Made by a program: the position numbers and the translations under genes. A stretch of 64,000 nucleotides of DNA from Caminicella sporogenes DSM 14501 (GTDB lineage Bacteria; Bacillota; Clostridia; Peptostreptococcales; Caminicellaceae): assembly GCF_900142285.1 (NCBI RefSeq), contig NZ_FRAJ01000003.1, positions 124,001 to 188,000 of the forward strand. Direction: 5' to 3'. The notes beneath the pieces were generated by a model that saw only the letters and a list, made by a program, of their open reading frames with translations, made no database searches and was not told where the DNA came from. This document shows, one piece after another, positions 28,165-37,954 of this stretch. Every line of letters starts with the position of its first letter. The stretch's first letter is position 1.

Positions 28165-29167
28165 TTATTTCATCTCCTCCACCACGAGATATAATAATTT
28201 CTCCAGCTTCCTCAAGTTTTCTAATTATATTTACTATCTTCTGCTGTGCTTCTTCTACATCACGCAATCTAACTGGTCCCATAAATTCTATATCTTCTTT
28301 TATCATTTCAGCCATTCGTTTAGACATATTTGCAAATACAATATCTCTGACTTCTTGAGTTGCTCCTTTTAAAGCTACTGCCAAATCATTATTATCAACT
28401 TCTCTTATAAATCTTTGAATTGATACACTATCAAGAGTAATAATATCTTCAAATACAAACATCCTCTTCTTAATTTCCTCTGCCAATTCAGCATCTTGTA
28501 TTTCTAAAGTTTCCATAATAAATTTCTCTGTTCCCCTATCTACTGAGTTTAAAATATCAACTATAGTCTGAACTCCACCAGTTGTCGTATAATCCTGAGT
28601 AACCATAGATGAAAGTTTTCTCTCTAATACATATTCTACTTCTTTAATAATTTCTGGAGAAGTTCTATCCATAGTAGCTATACGCTGTGCTACATCTGCC
28701 TGCTTGTCCTGTGGCAATGATGATAAAATCTGTCCAGCCTGACTAGGACTTAAATATGAAAGAATTAAAGCTATAGTTTGCGGATGTTCATTTTGTATAA
28801 AGTTAAGCAATTGACTTGCATCAGCTTTACGTACAAAATCGAATGGCCTAACTTGAAGTGAAGCTGTTAGTTTGTTTATAATTTCTAGGGCTTTATTAGC
28901 TCCCATTGCCTTTTCTAACACTTCTTTTGCGTATCCTATTCCACCTTCAGAAATATAATTTTGTGCTAAACAAATTTGATAAAATTCTTCTATTACTTCT
29001 TCTTTTTCCTCTGGAGAAATCTTTCTCATATTTGCAATTTCCAAAGTCAACTCTTCTATTTCATCATCTTTTAGATGTTTAAAAATCTTTGCTGAATTAT
29101 CAGGTCCTAGTGCTATCAATAATATTGCAGCTTTTTCACGTCCTGTTAGACCACCTTTTTTCACCAT
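28157..29167 (-). CDS. fliG: Flagellar switch protein FliG
   Basis: 336 residues, ATG behind AGGGGG. The N-terminal domain binds FliF, the middle domain contains the EHPQ motif (NEHPQTIALILSYL, about residue 130), and the C-terminal domain holds the charged torque helix (RFIREVDNNDLAVAL). FliG transmits stator force to the rotor. Length and motifs are standard. Confidence 0.97.
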   Translation of the reverse strand: MVKKGGLTGREKAAILLIALGPDNSAKIFKHLKDDEIEELTLEIANMRKISPEEKEEVIEEFYQICLAQNYISEGGIGYAKEVLEKAMGANKALEIINKLTASLQVRPFDFVRKADASQLLNFIQNEHPQTIALILSYLSPSQAGQILSSLPQDKQADVAQRIATMDRTSPEIIKEVEYVLERKLSSMVTQDYTTTGGVQTIVDILNSVDRGTEKFIMETLEIQDAELAEEIKKRMFVFEDIITLDSVSIQRFIREVDNNDLAVALKGATQEVRDIVFANMSKRMAEMIKEDIEFMGPVRLRDVEEAQQKIVNIIRKLEEAGEIIISRGGGDEIIV

Positions 29168-29177
29168 ATTAGACCCC

Positions 29178-30728
29178 CTAATCTTCGTTTAACCAATTTC
29201 TTAACAGTTGTGCTACTGCTTCTGGTTTTTTGTCGAGGAATTTTTCTATTTGATATTTATAGCTTGCTTTATCATTGAAATCTAAATCTATTTCTTCTAT
29301 TTCATCACTTTCCCCAGTTACAGGTGGCTCTAAGATTTCTTGAACCTCATTCTTTCTCTTTCTAATTCTAATCACAGTAAATACAACACCAATAATAAGT
29401 AGTAGCGAAATAATTCCTATACTCCACATTGGCAGTTTAGATAAAATATTACCATTATCTTCACTGCTGACAATTGAATTTTGATTATCTGAATCATTAA
29501 AGTCACTTGCCATAACTTCAACTACTTTTGTTTCAAGTCCAGCTGCTGCAGATACTAATTTTATAAGCTGCTGTTTGTGTTCTTCTGTCAGTTCTCCATT
29601 TGGCAAACTTTTTCTATTTATTATAACTGCTACACTTATGTCTTCAATTTGACCAGGAGCTTTAACAATATTTTTCCTGATTTCATTCAATTCATAATTG
29701 ATATTTGTATTTTCTTTTTCATATTTAGAGCCTTTAGATTCAAATTCTTTATATTCAGTTATTTCTTGAGAATTTGAATCTGTACCCGGCGGCCCTCCTT
29801 CAGCAGTATCAGCTACTTGTTCTTTTAATTTTGAAATACTTCTTATAAGTCCATTAGTTTCCCCTTCTAAAGGAGGATTAAATTCAACATATTGAGTAAC
29901 TTCTTTATCAAAATTCAGTTTTACATTTACCATGACATCTACATTTTTAAAACCATATATCTTAGCCAAAAGATTTTTTATACTGTTTTGCAAATTAGTT
30001 CTCACTTGTTGTTGTATATCCATACTATTATTTACTGTATAGACTTCACTATCTTCTGGTTTTGAATTTAAAATTCTTCCCGTACTATCATGAACAGATA
30101 CATTTTCAGGTTTTAATCCCTCAACTGCATTTGCAACTATCATAACTATTCCATTGACTTGCTGCTCAGTTAATTTATACCCTCTTTTTAACGTTACAAC
30201 AACAGATGCTTTAGAAAATTTATATTTTTCAGTTAAAAAATCGCTATTATCAGGAACTGATAAATTTACTTTTGCATCAACAACTCCTTCTAATGTTTCT
30301 ATAGTTTGAGCTAATTCACTCATCTGAGCTTTTAAATATTTCATTCTTCTTTCTTCACTTGTCATTGTAAGACTGTTGCTATTAAAAGCATCACTCCAAG
30401 TAAATTCTTTATTTGGAAAGCCTTCAACTGCCAAATTCATTCTGGCTTTATTAACACTTTCTTTTGGAACCAATATTGTAGTCCCACCATTAGCATCTTT
30501 CCAAGGAATATTCATTTCATCTAATTTTGCAGTTATTTGTCCCGCTTCTTCTAAATTCAATCCACTATATATTACTTTATAATCCGGTTTTGCAAAATAA
30601 AAAATAGCTAATGATAGAAAAGAAACTAAAAATAAACTTCCTAAACCTATTAAAATTTTTTGTTTTTTATTAAGGGATTGAAAAAATTCATTTAATTGAT
30701 TTCTTATCTTTTCCAGAGATTCCCCCAT
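29178..30728 (-). CDS. fliF: MS-ring protein FliF
   Basis: 516 residues. Membrane helices at about 23-45 and 430-452 bracket the YscJ-like ring-building domains (KPDYKVIYSGLNLEEAGQI; AKVNLSVPDNSDF). The cytoplasmic tail ends in the FliG-binding segment (EAVAQLLRNWLNED). FliF forms the first membrane ring of the flagellum. Confidence 0.97.
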   Translation of the reverse strand: MGESLEKIRNQLNEFFQSLNKKQKILIGLGSLFLVSFLSLAIFYFAKPDYKVIYSGLNLEEAGQITAKLDEMNIPWKDANGGTTILVPKESVNKARMNLAVEGFPNKEFTWSDAFNSNSLTMTSEERRMKYLKAQMSELAQTIETLEGVVDAKVNLSVPDNSDFLTEKYKFSKASVVVTLKRGYKLTEQQVNGIVMIVANAVEGLKPENVSVHDSTGRILNSKPEDSEVYTVNNSMDIQQQVRTNLQNSIKNLLAKIYGFKNVDVMVNVKLNFDKEVTQYVEFNPPLEGETNGLIRSISKLKEQVADTAEGGPPGTDSNSQEITEYKEFESKGSKYEKENTNINYELNEIRKNIVKAPGQIEDISVAVIINRKSLPNGELTEEHKQQLIKLVSAAAGLETKVVEVMASDFNDSDNQNSIVSSEDNGNILSKLPMWSIGIISLLLIIGVVFTVIRIRKRKNEVQEILEPPVTGESDEIEEIDLDFNDKASYKYQIEKFLDKKPEAVAQLLRNWLNED

Positions 30729-30780
30729 TTGTACACCTCATTTCCAACTATAGTAGTGCGTATAGTATACATATACTAGT

Positions 30781-31074
30781 TTATAGTTGTATTCTCATTA
30801 TTTCTTTATAAGCATCCATTATTTTATTTTTTACTTCAATAGCAAATTGAAGGGCTATTTCAGCTTTTTGTCCTGCAATCATAACATCATGAATATTGTC
30901 TATTTCACCTGAAGCAAGTTTTAAACCCATTTCTTCAGCTTCTTCTTCATATGTATTAATCTTGTTTATTGAATCAAACAAGATTTTTTTAAAATCTATG
31001 TTGTCTTTATCCTTGTTGTCTTTTTGTAGTAAATTTGAAATCTTAATATCATTATAATAATTAGAAATCTTCAT
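30781..31074 (-). CDS. fliE: MS-ring/rod junction protein FliE
   Basis: 97 residues. Family pattern: FKKILFDSINKINTYEEEAE, then IHDVMIAGQKAEIALQFAIE and a C-terminal MDAYKEIMRIQL. FliE joins the MS ring to the rod and is an early export substrate. It stands between flgC and fliF; the 52-base gap to fliF has a 7-bp AT-rich inverted repeat (30763-30778) without clear meaning. Confidence 0.95.
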   Translation of the reverse strand: MKISNYYNDIKISNLLQKDNKDKDNIDFKKILFDSINKINTYEEEAEEMGLKLASGEIDNIHDVMIAGQKAEIALQFAIEVKNKIMDAYKEIMRIQL

Positions 31075-31090
31075 TTATGAAAGCCTCCCA

Positions 31091-31531
31091 TTAACGACCT
31101 ATTTCTAATGCTTTCATAGCAATATTCTTTGAACTATTAAGAGCAGTTACATTTGCCTCATAGCCTCTTGAAGCAGATATTAAATTAATCATTTCTGTCA
31201 CTATATCTACATTTGGCATCAAAACATAGCCTTTTTCATCTGCATCAGGATGTCCGGGATTGTATACCTTTTTAAAAGGTGAATTATCATATGTAATCTT
31301 GCTTACTTCTACTCCATTACCTAAATCATAACCGCTTTTAACAGTATTTAATATTTCTGAAAAACTGCTACCTTTTCTTTCTTTGAAAATAGGTATCTGT
31401 CTTCTATAAGGTGTACCACTACTAGTTCTTGTAGTATTTGCATTTGCAATATTTTTTGAAATAATATCCATTCTCAATCTTTCAGCAGTAAGTCCAGTAG
31501 CACTTATATTTATTGATTTAAAAAAACTCAT
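31091..31531 (-). CDS. flgC: Rod protein FlgC
   Basis: 146 residues. The N-terminus (GLTAERLRMDIISKNIANAN) and C-terminus (SASRGYEANVTALNSSKNI) are the shared axial-protein motifs; NVDIVTEMINLI marks FlgC. It forms the proximal rod with FlgB. The start is four bases from the flgB stop. Confidence 0.96.
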   Translation of the reverse strand: MSFFKSINISATGLTAERLRMDIISKNIANANTTRTSSGTPYRRQIPIFKERKGSSFSEILNTVKSGYDLGNGVEVSKITYDNSPFKKVYNPGHPDADEKGYVLMPNVDIVTEMINLISASRGYEANVTALNSSKNIAMKALEIGR

Positions 31532-31535
31532 TTAC

Positions 31536-31943
31536 CTATTTCCTCCCATCAGTTATGCACATTTTTATTCTGTGAAGCTTACCATTTAATTGTTTTATTA
31601 ATGCATTAAACTTAATTGTATTCTTAGCAAGTTCAGCCATTTCAGTATCTATATTTACATTATTCTCATCTTTTCTAAAACTTGTATTGTATTCAGTCGT
31701 AATTTGAATTTCAATATCTTCAATATCATTTTTATTAGAAATGTGTTTAGGATGTGTAGTTTTTAATTTAAAAGAATTGTCATTTAAAAATTCTTTTAAA
31801 ATTTTTTCAAATTTAACATCTTTTCTTTTATATCCCGGTGTATTGACATTAGCTATATTATTTGAAATCGCTTCATTTCTAAGCCATGCTGCAGATAATG
31901 CCTTTTGATAAATAGATATATCTTTAAATGTCTTATCTAACAT
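31536..31943 (-). CDS. flgB: Rod protein FlgB
   Basis: 135 residues. The N-terminal ALSAAWLRNEAISNNIANVN and VNTPGYKRKDVKFEK, with a C-terminal NTIKFNALIKQLNGKL, mark FlgB. It is the first gene of the long flagellar string, with GGAGG upstream of its ATG. It follows codY, as in B. subtilis, after a 316-base gap. Confidence 0.96.
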   Translation of the reverse strand: MLDKTFKDISIYQKALSAAWLRNEAISNNIANVNTPGYKRKDVKFEKILKEFLNDNSFKLKTTHPKHISNKNDIEDIEIQITTEYNTSFRKDENNVNIDTEMAELAKNTIKFNALIKQLNGKLHRIKMCITDGRK

Positions 31944-32259
31944 ATTACTACCTCCACCTAAAACAAATTAATGGACAACAAGTATATTTTATTCGACAAA
32001 AATGTGATTTTTCCTTCTTTTTTTGTCAATATGGTTTACAAAAAAGCAAAAGGAACTATTTTTCACTTATATTTTACAATATTAGTCAATAAATGTTAAA
32101 CATTTTTGTTTTATATACATAAAGTCAGGACTTAATTACTATAATTATAAATAATTAAATATGTCTTTTCTACTCTTTTTTAAGCTGTAACTTCTTTATT
32201 TTCATATCTTAAGCCAAAGTTTTAAAATTAGATAAAAAAATAGCAACCTTTAAAGGTTG
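31944..32259. other. Gap between codY and flgB: flagellar operon leader
   Basis: This 316-base stretch contains no convincing open frame. It holds the codY terminator at its upper end, a candidate promoter at 32144-32172 and about 200 bases of AT-rich leader. A perfect 15-base dyad (aaatgttaaacattt) lies at 32091-32105 and could be an operator. I found no clear sigma-D promoter and no good CodY box in it. Confidence 0.6.
32144..32172 (-). promoter_or_regulatory. Candidate sigma-A promoter for the flagellar operon
   Basis: On the minus strand TAGAAA (-35) and TATAAT (-10) are spaced by 17 bases. The -35 matches only 4 of 6 consensus bases, and the region is AT-rich enough for chance matches. 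If real, the flgB leader is about 195 bases. Confidence 0.35.
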
Positions 32260-32269
32260 CTATTTTTTT
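32234..32269 (-). terminator. codY intrinsic terminator
   Basis: A 10-bp stem (tagcaacctt / aaggttgcta) is flanked by A7 and T7, giving a U-run after the hairpin on the minus strand. The codY stop codon (TAG) is part of the stem. Confidence 0.9.
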
Positions 32270-33039
32270 AATTTCTTTAATTCTTCTAAAAGTTTATCAT
32301 TTAATATCTTAATATGAGTACCTTTCATACCTAATGACCTTGACTCTATTACACCAGCACTTTCAAATTTTCTTAAAGCATTTACAATTACAGACCTAGT
32401 AATTCCTACTCTATCTGCAATTTTACTAGCAACAAGCAATCCTTCATTGCCATTTAATTCTTCAAAAATGTGTTCTACAGCTTCAAGTTCTGAATAAGAT
32501 AATGTACCAATTGCCATTTGTACAATAGCTTTTTTTCTAGCTTCTTCTTCGAATTCTTCACTTTTTGCTCTCAAAATTTCCATACCAACTACTGTAGCCG
32601 AATATTCAGCTAAAACTAAATCTTCATCAGTATATTCTTTCTCATGTCTTGCCAAAACCATTGTTCCCAATCTCTGACCACTGCCATTAATAGGTACTAT
32701 AGTAACTAATTTGTTATAACTTTCTATATCATACTTAAAAATACTTAATAATTCATCTCCTGTTATATTAGATTTAGTTTCAGTAATTTTTAATAATTCT
32801 TCATTATATTCTTGCGGAAATCTCTTTTCTTGAGTTTCTTTATCTACAATTATTGGACAATCGGATACATCTGCTAAACTCACACCTAACACTTTACCTT
32901 TTTTACTAGCTACATACACATTTGCATCTAATATTTCACTTAAAGTCTTGCAAAGTTCAGGAAAAGATACTGGTGTATTTCCAGATTGCTGAAGTATTTT
33001 ATTTAGTCTCCTCGTTTTTTCTAAAAGTGAACTCACCAT
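32260..33039 (-). CDS. codY: Global nutritional repressor CodY
   Basis: 259 residues, ATG behind AAGGAGG. The N-terminal GAF domain (about 1-155) binds branched-chain amino acids. The C-terminal winged helix (about 180-255) has the highly conserved recognition region [20 protein letters not shown]. CodY with GTP and isoleucine represses many nutrient genes and, in B. subtilis, some motility genes. It has its own promoter and terminator, and lies immediately upstream of the flagellar genes. Confidence 0.97.
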   Translation of the reverse strand: MVSSLLEKTRRLNKILQQSGNTPVSFPELCKTLSEILDANVYVASKKGKVLGVSLADVSDCPIIVDKETQEKRFPQEYNEELLKITETKSNITGDELLSIFKYDIESYNKLVTIVPINGSGQRLGTMVLARHEKEYTDEDLVLAEYSATVVGMEILRAKSEEFEEEARKKAIVQMAIGTLSYSELEAVEHIFEELNGNEGLLVASKIADRVGITRSVIVNALRKFESAGVIESRSLGMKGTHIKILNDKLLEELKKLKK

Positions 33040-33066
33040 AGTCTGCCTCCTTGTTTTATATTGTTG

Positions 33067-33095
33067 TTTATAGAAATCTTTATTAACAAATTCAA
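33067..33095 (-). promoter_or_regulatory. codY promoter
   Basis: TTGAAT (-35) and TATAAA (-10) with 17-base spacing on the minus strand, between the topA end and the codY start. Confidence 0.65.
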
Positions 33096-33112
33096 TGTCT
33101 TAAACCAGTTTA

Positions 33113-35173
33113 TTATAAGTCTTCCTTAAAATCACAATCTTTATTAAGACATCTTGCTGTTTTTTTATTTTTTGTACTTTTCACAACTAAAATTGATTGA
33201 CATTTTGGACATCTTTTATCAATAGGTTGTTCCCATGTCATAAATTTACAATCAGGATAGTTGCTACATCCATAAAAAGTTCTGCCTTTTTTAGTCTTTC
33301 TAACAATTATATCTCCACCACATATAGGACACTTAACTCCTGTCTTGATTAGTATAGACTTTGTAAAATTACAGTCAGGATAGTTTGAACATGCTAAAAA
33401 TTTACCAAAGCGACCATGTTTTATTACTAAAGGACTTCCACATTTTTCGCAAATTTCATCTGTCTTTTCTGTAAGGTCAACTTTTTCTATTTCTTTTTCT
33501 GCTTTGCTTAAAATTTTGCTAAAAGGTTTATAGAAATCATCAATCAGTTTTATCCAAGATATTTGACCTAATTCCACTTTATCTAACTTTTCCTCTAAAT
33601 CGGCAGTAAAATCTACATCTACTATATCAGAAAAATATTTTTCTAAAATATCATTTACTAAAAATCCTAAATCAGTAGGTTTTAAATTTTTTCCATCTCT
33701 AACTACATATCCTCTGCTCAATATAGTAGATATTGTAGGTGCATAAGTACTTGGTCTGCCTATTCCTTTATCCTCCATTTCTTTCACTAGTGTAGCTTCA
33801 GTATACCTTGGAGGAGGTTGTGTAAAATGCTGTTTTGGATTTATATCCTTACAAGTTAAAATTTCATCTTTTTCTACTTTAGGCAAAATATTTTCATTTA
33901 TTTGAGCATATGAATATACTTTAAGAAAACCATCAAAAACTTGCTCTATTCCTTTAGCTTTAAAAATATATTTACCATTTTTTATTTCGATTGAATATGA
34001 ATAATAAGTCGAATCAGCCATCTGACTTGCTACAAATCTCTCCCAAATCAATTTATATAAATTATATTGGTCTTTACTCAATGAATCTCTTATAGAATCA
34101 GGTGTTCTATAAACAGATGTAGGTCTTATAGCTTCATGAGCATCTTGTGCATCTTTTTTGTTTGTTACTTTACGAGTATATTTAGGAAGATATTTTTTAG
34201 AATATTTTTCAACTATATATTCCTCAGCTTCTTTTTTAAAGTCTTCTGAAATCCTTGTAGAGTCAGTTCTTATATATGTTATTAATCCAACCGTTCCCTC
34301 ATCAGCAATATCAATTCCTTCATATAATTGTTGAGCTATCATCATCGTCTTTTTAGTAGAAAATCCAAACTTGTTAGATGCTTCCTGTTGAAGACTACTA
34401 GTCGTAAAAGGATGATAAGGCTTTCTACTTTTTAACTTCTTTGTTACATTTGAAATTACAAATGTATTATTTTTTATTTCATCTATTATTAAATCTACTT
34501 CTTCTTTACTGTTTATTTCTATTTTCTGTTTATCTGTACCATAAAATAAAGCTTCAAATTCCTTAGTTTTACTTTCATCACAAAGCGCAACTTCTATAGT
34601 CCAATATTCCTTTGGAACAAAGTTATTTATTTCCCTTTCCCTATCACATATAAGTTTAGTAGCTACAGATTGTACCCTACCTGCACTTAACCCCTTTTTG
34701 ACTTTTCGCCATAAAATTGGACTAATACTATATCCAACCAATCTATCTAATATTCTCCTAGCCTGTTGAGCATCTACTAAAGTCTTTTTTATAGGTCTTG
34801 GACTATTAATAGCTTTTTTGATAGCTTTTGAAGTTATTTCATTAAATTCTATCCTGCAGTTTTTATTTTCATCAATTGATAAAATATTAGCTAAATGCCA
34901 AGAAATAGCCTCCCCTTCCCTATCAGGGTCTGTAGCCAAATAAATTTTATCTGCTTTTTTGGCTTCTTCTTTTAACTCTTTAATAACTTTACCCTTTCCT
35001 CTTATAGTTATATAATTAGGTTTATAGTTATTTTCTATGTCTATACCCATTTTACTCTTAGGCAAATCACGAATATGTCCTATGGAGGCTTTAACTTTAT
35101 ATTTTTTGCCTAAAAATTTACCTATTGTCTTAGCTTTAGCTGGTGATTCAACTATTACAAGTGAATGAGCCAT
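33113..35173 (-). CDS. topA: DNA topoisomerase I
   Basis: About 686 residues from the ATG at 35173 (MAHSLVIVESPAKAKT), which has GGAGGTGGG upstream; the longer frame runs into the dprA end. The TOPRIM domain is at 1-120 (DPDREGEAISWHL), the active-site tyrosine is in LITYIRTDSTRIS (about residue 300). Three C-terminal zinc-ribbon repeats each have CxxC pairs (CEKC, CPIC, CPKC). It relaxes negative supercoils. Confidence 0.97.
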   Translation of the reverse strand: MAHSLVIVESPAKAKTIGKFLGKKYKVKASIGHIRDLPKSKMGIDIENNYKPNYITIRGKGKVIKELKEEAKKADKIYLATDPDREGEAISWHLANILSIDENKNCRIEFNEITSKAIKKAINSPRPIKKTLVDAQQARRILDRLVGYSISPILWRKVKKGLSAGRVQSVATKLICDREREINNFVPKEYWTIEVALCDESKTKEFEALFYGTDKQKIEINSKEEVDLIIDEIKNNTFVISNVTKKLKSRKPYHPFTTSSLQQEASNKFGFSTKKTMMIAQQLYEGIDIADEGTVGLITYIRTDSTRISEDFKKEAEEYIVEKYSKKYLPKYTRKVTNKKDAQDAHEAIRPTSVYRTPDSIRDSLSKDQYNLYKLIWERFVASQMADSTYYSYSIEIKNGKYIFKAKGIEQVFDGFLKVYSYAQINENILPKVEKDEILTCKDINPKQHFTQPPPRYTEATLVKEMEDKGIGRPSTYAPTISTILSRGYVVRDGKNLKPTDLGFLVNDILEKYFSDIVDVDFTADLEEKLDKVELGQISWIKLIDDFYKPFSKILSKAEKEIEKVDLTEKTDEICEKCGSPLVIKHGRFGKFLACSNYPDCNFTKSILIKTGVKCPICGGDIIVRKTKKGRTFYGCSNYPDCKFMTWEQPIDKRCPKCQSILVVKSTKNKKTARCLNKDCDFKEDL

Positions 35174-35247
35174 ATGCCCACCTCCAAGAAAGGCTTCACA
35201 ATGTTTGATTATATCAGAAAACTTGAAATATTTCAAAAGAAATATTA

Positions 35248-36333
35248 CTAAACAGCTATAAAAATTTTTCCCGGTAATTCTTCAATTAAACCTTTTAGTT
35301 CCAAGATAGTTATTATACTATTTAATTCATTTATATTCAACCGTAAAACAACTGATATTAATTCAATATTTATAGGCTGTTTAATTCTTATTAAATTATA
35401 TACTTCCTTTTCTTTACAACTTAAATTTAAATCTATATCTATATTATTCTCAAAAAAAATATTTTGTATATTATATTCTTCTAAAATATCTTCAACACAT
35501 GTAACAATTTTTGCACCTTCTTTTATCAGCTTATTCGTTCCCTTTGAAGTATTTGTCAAAATGTTACCCGGAACTGCAAATACATCTCTTCCTTGTTCTA
35601 ATGCATGATTAACAGTAATTAAAGAGCCACTTTTAAGTCCTGCTTCAACTACTAATACACCTTTAACTAAACCACTAATTATTCTATTTCTGCGTGGGAA
35701 ATTGCCAGGCCTCGGCAAAGTTCCAATTGGATACTCAGACAAAACTGCCCCACTGCTTACTATTTTTTTCATTAAATTTATATTCGATTTAGGATAACAA
35801 ACATCTACACCTGAACCTAAAACCGCAATAGTCCTTCCTCCGCCGTCTAATGCACCTTTGTGAGCAGCAGTATCTATTCCAACAGCTAAACCACTTACAA
35901 TAGTTATCCCATACTTTACTAATTCTTTTGCAAATTTATATGCTATATTTTTTCCATATGGTGTTGCTTTTCTTGAACCTACTATTGCAATTGCAAATTT
36001 ATCATCTTCTTTGTAATCTCCAATTACATTTAATACATATGGCGGATCATAAATTTCTTTCAAACTTGATGGATAATTACTGTCATTTAGACAAATACAA
36101 TTTGCATTTATTTTTTTTACTTTTTCCATATATGCACAAAAAAATTCACTATTTCTTTTATCGATTATTTTCTTTGCCAAAGATTTCTGAATACCGGGCA
36201 CATTATAAATTTCACTTGATGAAACACTCCAAAGTTTTTGAATATCTCCGAAATAATCAATTAATTTTTTTATAGTTTTATATCCTATACCTTTAATAGA
36301 ATTTAACCAAATAAGACACTCTCTTTCATTCAT
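35248..36333 (-). CDS. dprA: DNA-processing protein DprA (Smf)
   Basis: 361 residues. A SAM/helix-hairpin-helix-like N-terminus precedes the Rossmann-type DprA domain (AIVGSRKATPYG, SGLAVGIDTAAHKGAL, PGNFPRRNRIISG, VVEAGLKSGSLIT). A winged-helix C-terminus follows. DprA loads RecA on incoming single-stranded DNA in transformation. It sits with yifB (comM-like) and yraN, a common group. Confidence 0.96.
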   Translation of the reverse strand: MNERECLIWLNSIKGIGYKTIKKLIDYFGDIQKLWSVSSSEIYNVPGIQKSLAKKIIDKRNSEFFCAYMEKVKKINANCICLNDSNYPSSLKEIYDPPYVLNVIGDYKEDDKFAIAIVGSRKATPYGKNIAYKFAKELVKYGITIVSGLAVGIDTAAHKGALDGGGRTIAVLGSGVDVCYPKSNINLMKKIVSSGAVLSEYPIGTLPRPGNFPRRNRIISGLVKGVLVVEAGLKSGSLITVNHALEQGRDVFAVPGNILTNTSKGTNKLIKEGAKIVTCVEDILEEYNIQNIFFENNIDIDLNLSCKEKEVYNLIRIKQPINIELISVVLRLNINELNSIITILELKGLIEELPGKIFIAV

Positions 36334-36356
36334 AATTTATACCCTACCTATATTTT

Positions 36357-37889
36357 TTATACCTCCCAGAATTTTTTGTCAAGACTCCTATACTGAATTG
36401 CTTCAGCTATATGAACTGTTTTTATTTCTTCAGATTCATCTAAATCTGCAATAGTTCTACTCAATTTTATTATCCTACTATAGGACCTTGCACTCATTTT
36501 TAATTTATAAAATGCAGTTTCTAACAATTTATTCTGCTTATATTTCAAATGACAGTATTTTTTTATAAGTTTTGGAGAGAGCTGAGAATTATAATTTATC
36601 TTTTCATTTTTATATCTTTCTAACTGTATCAATCTAGCTTTATCTACTTTTTTCTTTATTTCACTAGAATTTTGATTTTTTGTATTTTTTACTAATTCTT
36701 GATATTTAACTGGAAAAACTTCCACATGAATATCTATCCTATCTAATAATGGTCCTGAAATTTTCGATAAATACTTTCTAACTTGACTTGGCGAACATTT
36801 ACATTCATTATAGGGGTCATTATAATATCCGCAAGGACAAGGATTCATACTCGCCACTAATATAAATTTTGATGGATAAGTTATTTTAGCATTTACTCTT
36901 GAAATAGTAACTTCTTCATCTTCCATAGGCTGTCTTAATGCTTCTAAAACACTTTTTTGAAATTCAGGAAACTCATCTAAAAATAAAACTCCTAAATGTG
37001 CTAAAGAAACATCTCCAGGCTTTGGAATTTTCCCGCCACCTATTAAAGAAACTTTAGAAGCAGTATGATGTGGAGAGACAAAAGGTCTAGATGTAATTAA
37101 AGAACAATTATCCGATAAAAGTCCTGCAACACTATATATCTTAGTAACCTCAATTGATTCTTCTATAGTCATATCCGGAAGTATTGTCGGAAATCTCCTT
37201 GCAAGCATTGTCTTTCCAGCACCCGGTGGTCCAATTAAAATAATATTATGAGCTCCTGCCGCAGCTATTTGAAAAGCTCTAATCACATTTAACTGTCCAG
37301 AAACTTCACTAAAATCTACATCATATCTTTTTTTTACTGATTTTACTTTGATATTATCTTTAAATGGCTTAATATCTATTTCAGATTTTAAAAAGTCAAT
37401 AACATCTTTTAAGTTGTCAAAACCATAAATATCAGCATCTTCAATTATACTAGTTTCATTAATATTTTGTTTAGGAAGTATAATTTTTTTATACCCTTTT
37501 TCTCTAAATGATATGACTATAGGTAGTGCTCCTATTACTTTATTTAATCTTCCATTCAATGACAATTCTCCTATAAAAGCATATTCTTTTAAACTTTTTT
37601 CTTCAATTTGACTTGATGCTGCAAGTATTCCAATTGCCATTGGCAAATCGAAATGAGTTCCTTCTTTTTTTGTATTTGCCGGAGATAAATTTATAGTTAT
37701 TTTTTTTATTGGAAATTGAAATCCAGAATTTTTTAAAGCTGCACGAATTCTCTCTTTAGACTCCCTTACTGCTGTATCTGGTAGACCCACAATAGTAAAA
37801 GAAGGCAGTCCATTTGAAATATCTGTTTCTACATTAATAATCTCACCGTCTAGCCCAACTAAATTGCAACTTATGACATTAGATAACAA
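36357..37889 (-). CDS. YifB/ComM family Mg-chelatase-like ATPase
   Basis: About 510 residues. I place the start at the TTG at 37889 (LSNVISCNLVGLDG), eight bases after AAAGGAGG. An N-terminal Lon-protease-like domain (GLPSFTIVGLPDTAVRESKE) is followed by an AAA+ domain with Walker A LIGPPGAGKTMLARRFP and Walker B GVLFLDEFPEFQ. The C-terminal Mg_chelatase_C domain has MSARSYSRIIKLSRTIADL. In proteobacteria ComM is a helicase for branch migration in transformation; the role in Firmicutes is inferred. Confidence 0.93.
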   Translation of the reverse strand: MLSNVISCNLVGLDGEIINVETDISNGLPSFTIVGLPDTAVRESKERIRAALKNSGFQFPIKKITINLSPANTKKEGTHFDLPMAIGILAASSQIEEKSLKEYAFIGELSLNGRLNKVIGALPIVISFREKGYKKIILPKQNINETSIIEDADIYGFDNLKDVIDFLKSEIDIKPFKDNIKVKSVKKRYDVDFSEVSGQLNVIRAFQIAAAGAHNIILIGPPGAGKTMLARRFPTILPDMTIEESIEVTKIYSVAGLLSDNCSLITSRPFVSPHHTASKVSLIGGGKIPKPGDVSLAHLGVLFLDEFPEFQKSVLEALRQPMEDEEVTISRVNAKITYPSKFILVASMNPCPCGYYNDPYNECKCSPSQVRKYLSKISGPLLDRIDIHVEVFPVKYQELVKNTKNQNSSEIKKKVDKARLIQLERYKNEKINYNSQLSPKLIKKYCHLKYKQNKLLETAFYKLKMSARSYSRIIKLSRTIADLDESEEIKTVHIAEAIQYRSLDKKFWEV

Positions 37890-37954
37890 CAAAATATCCT
37901 CCTTTAAACAAACTGTACTTGATTTACATAATATAATTATGTAAATCAAGTATT

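Noticed and set aside
30763-30778. AT-rich palindrome between fliE and fliF (tagtata/tatacta)
   Set aside because: Two-base loop, only A/T-rich pairs and no U-run; likely chance in this base composition.
31944-32259. Sigma-D promoter or CodY box upstream of flgB
   Set aside because: No TAAA with a correctly spaced GCCGATAT-like box, and no good AATTTTCWGAAAATT match on either strand.
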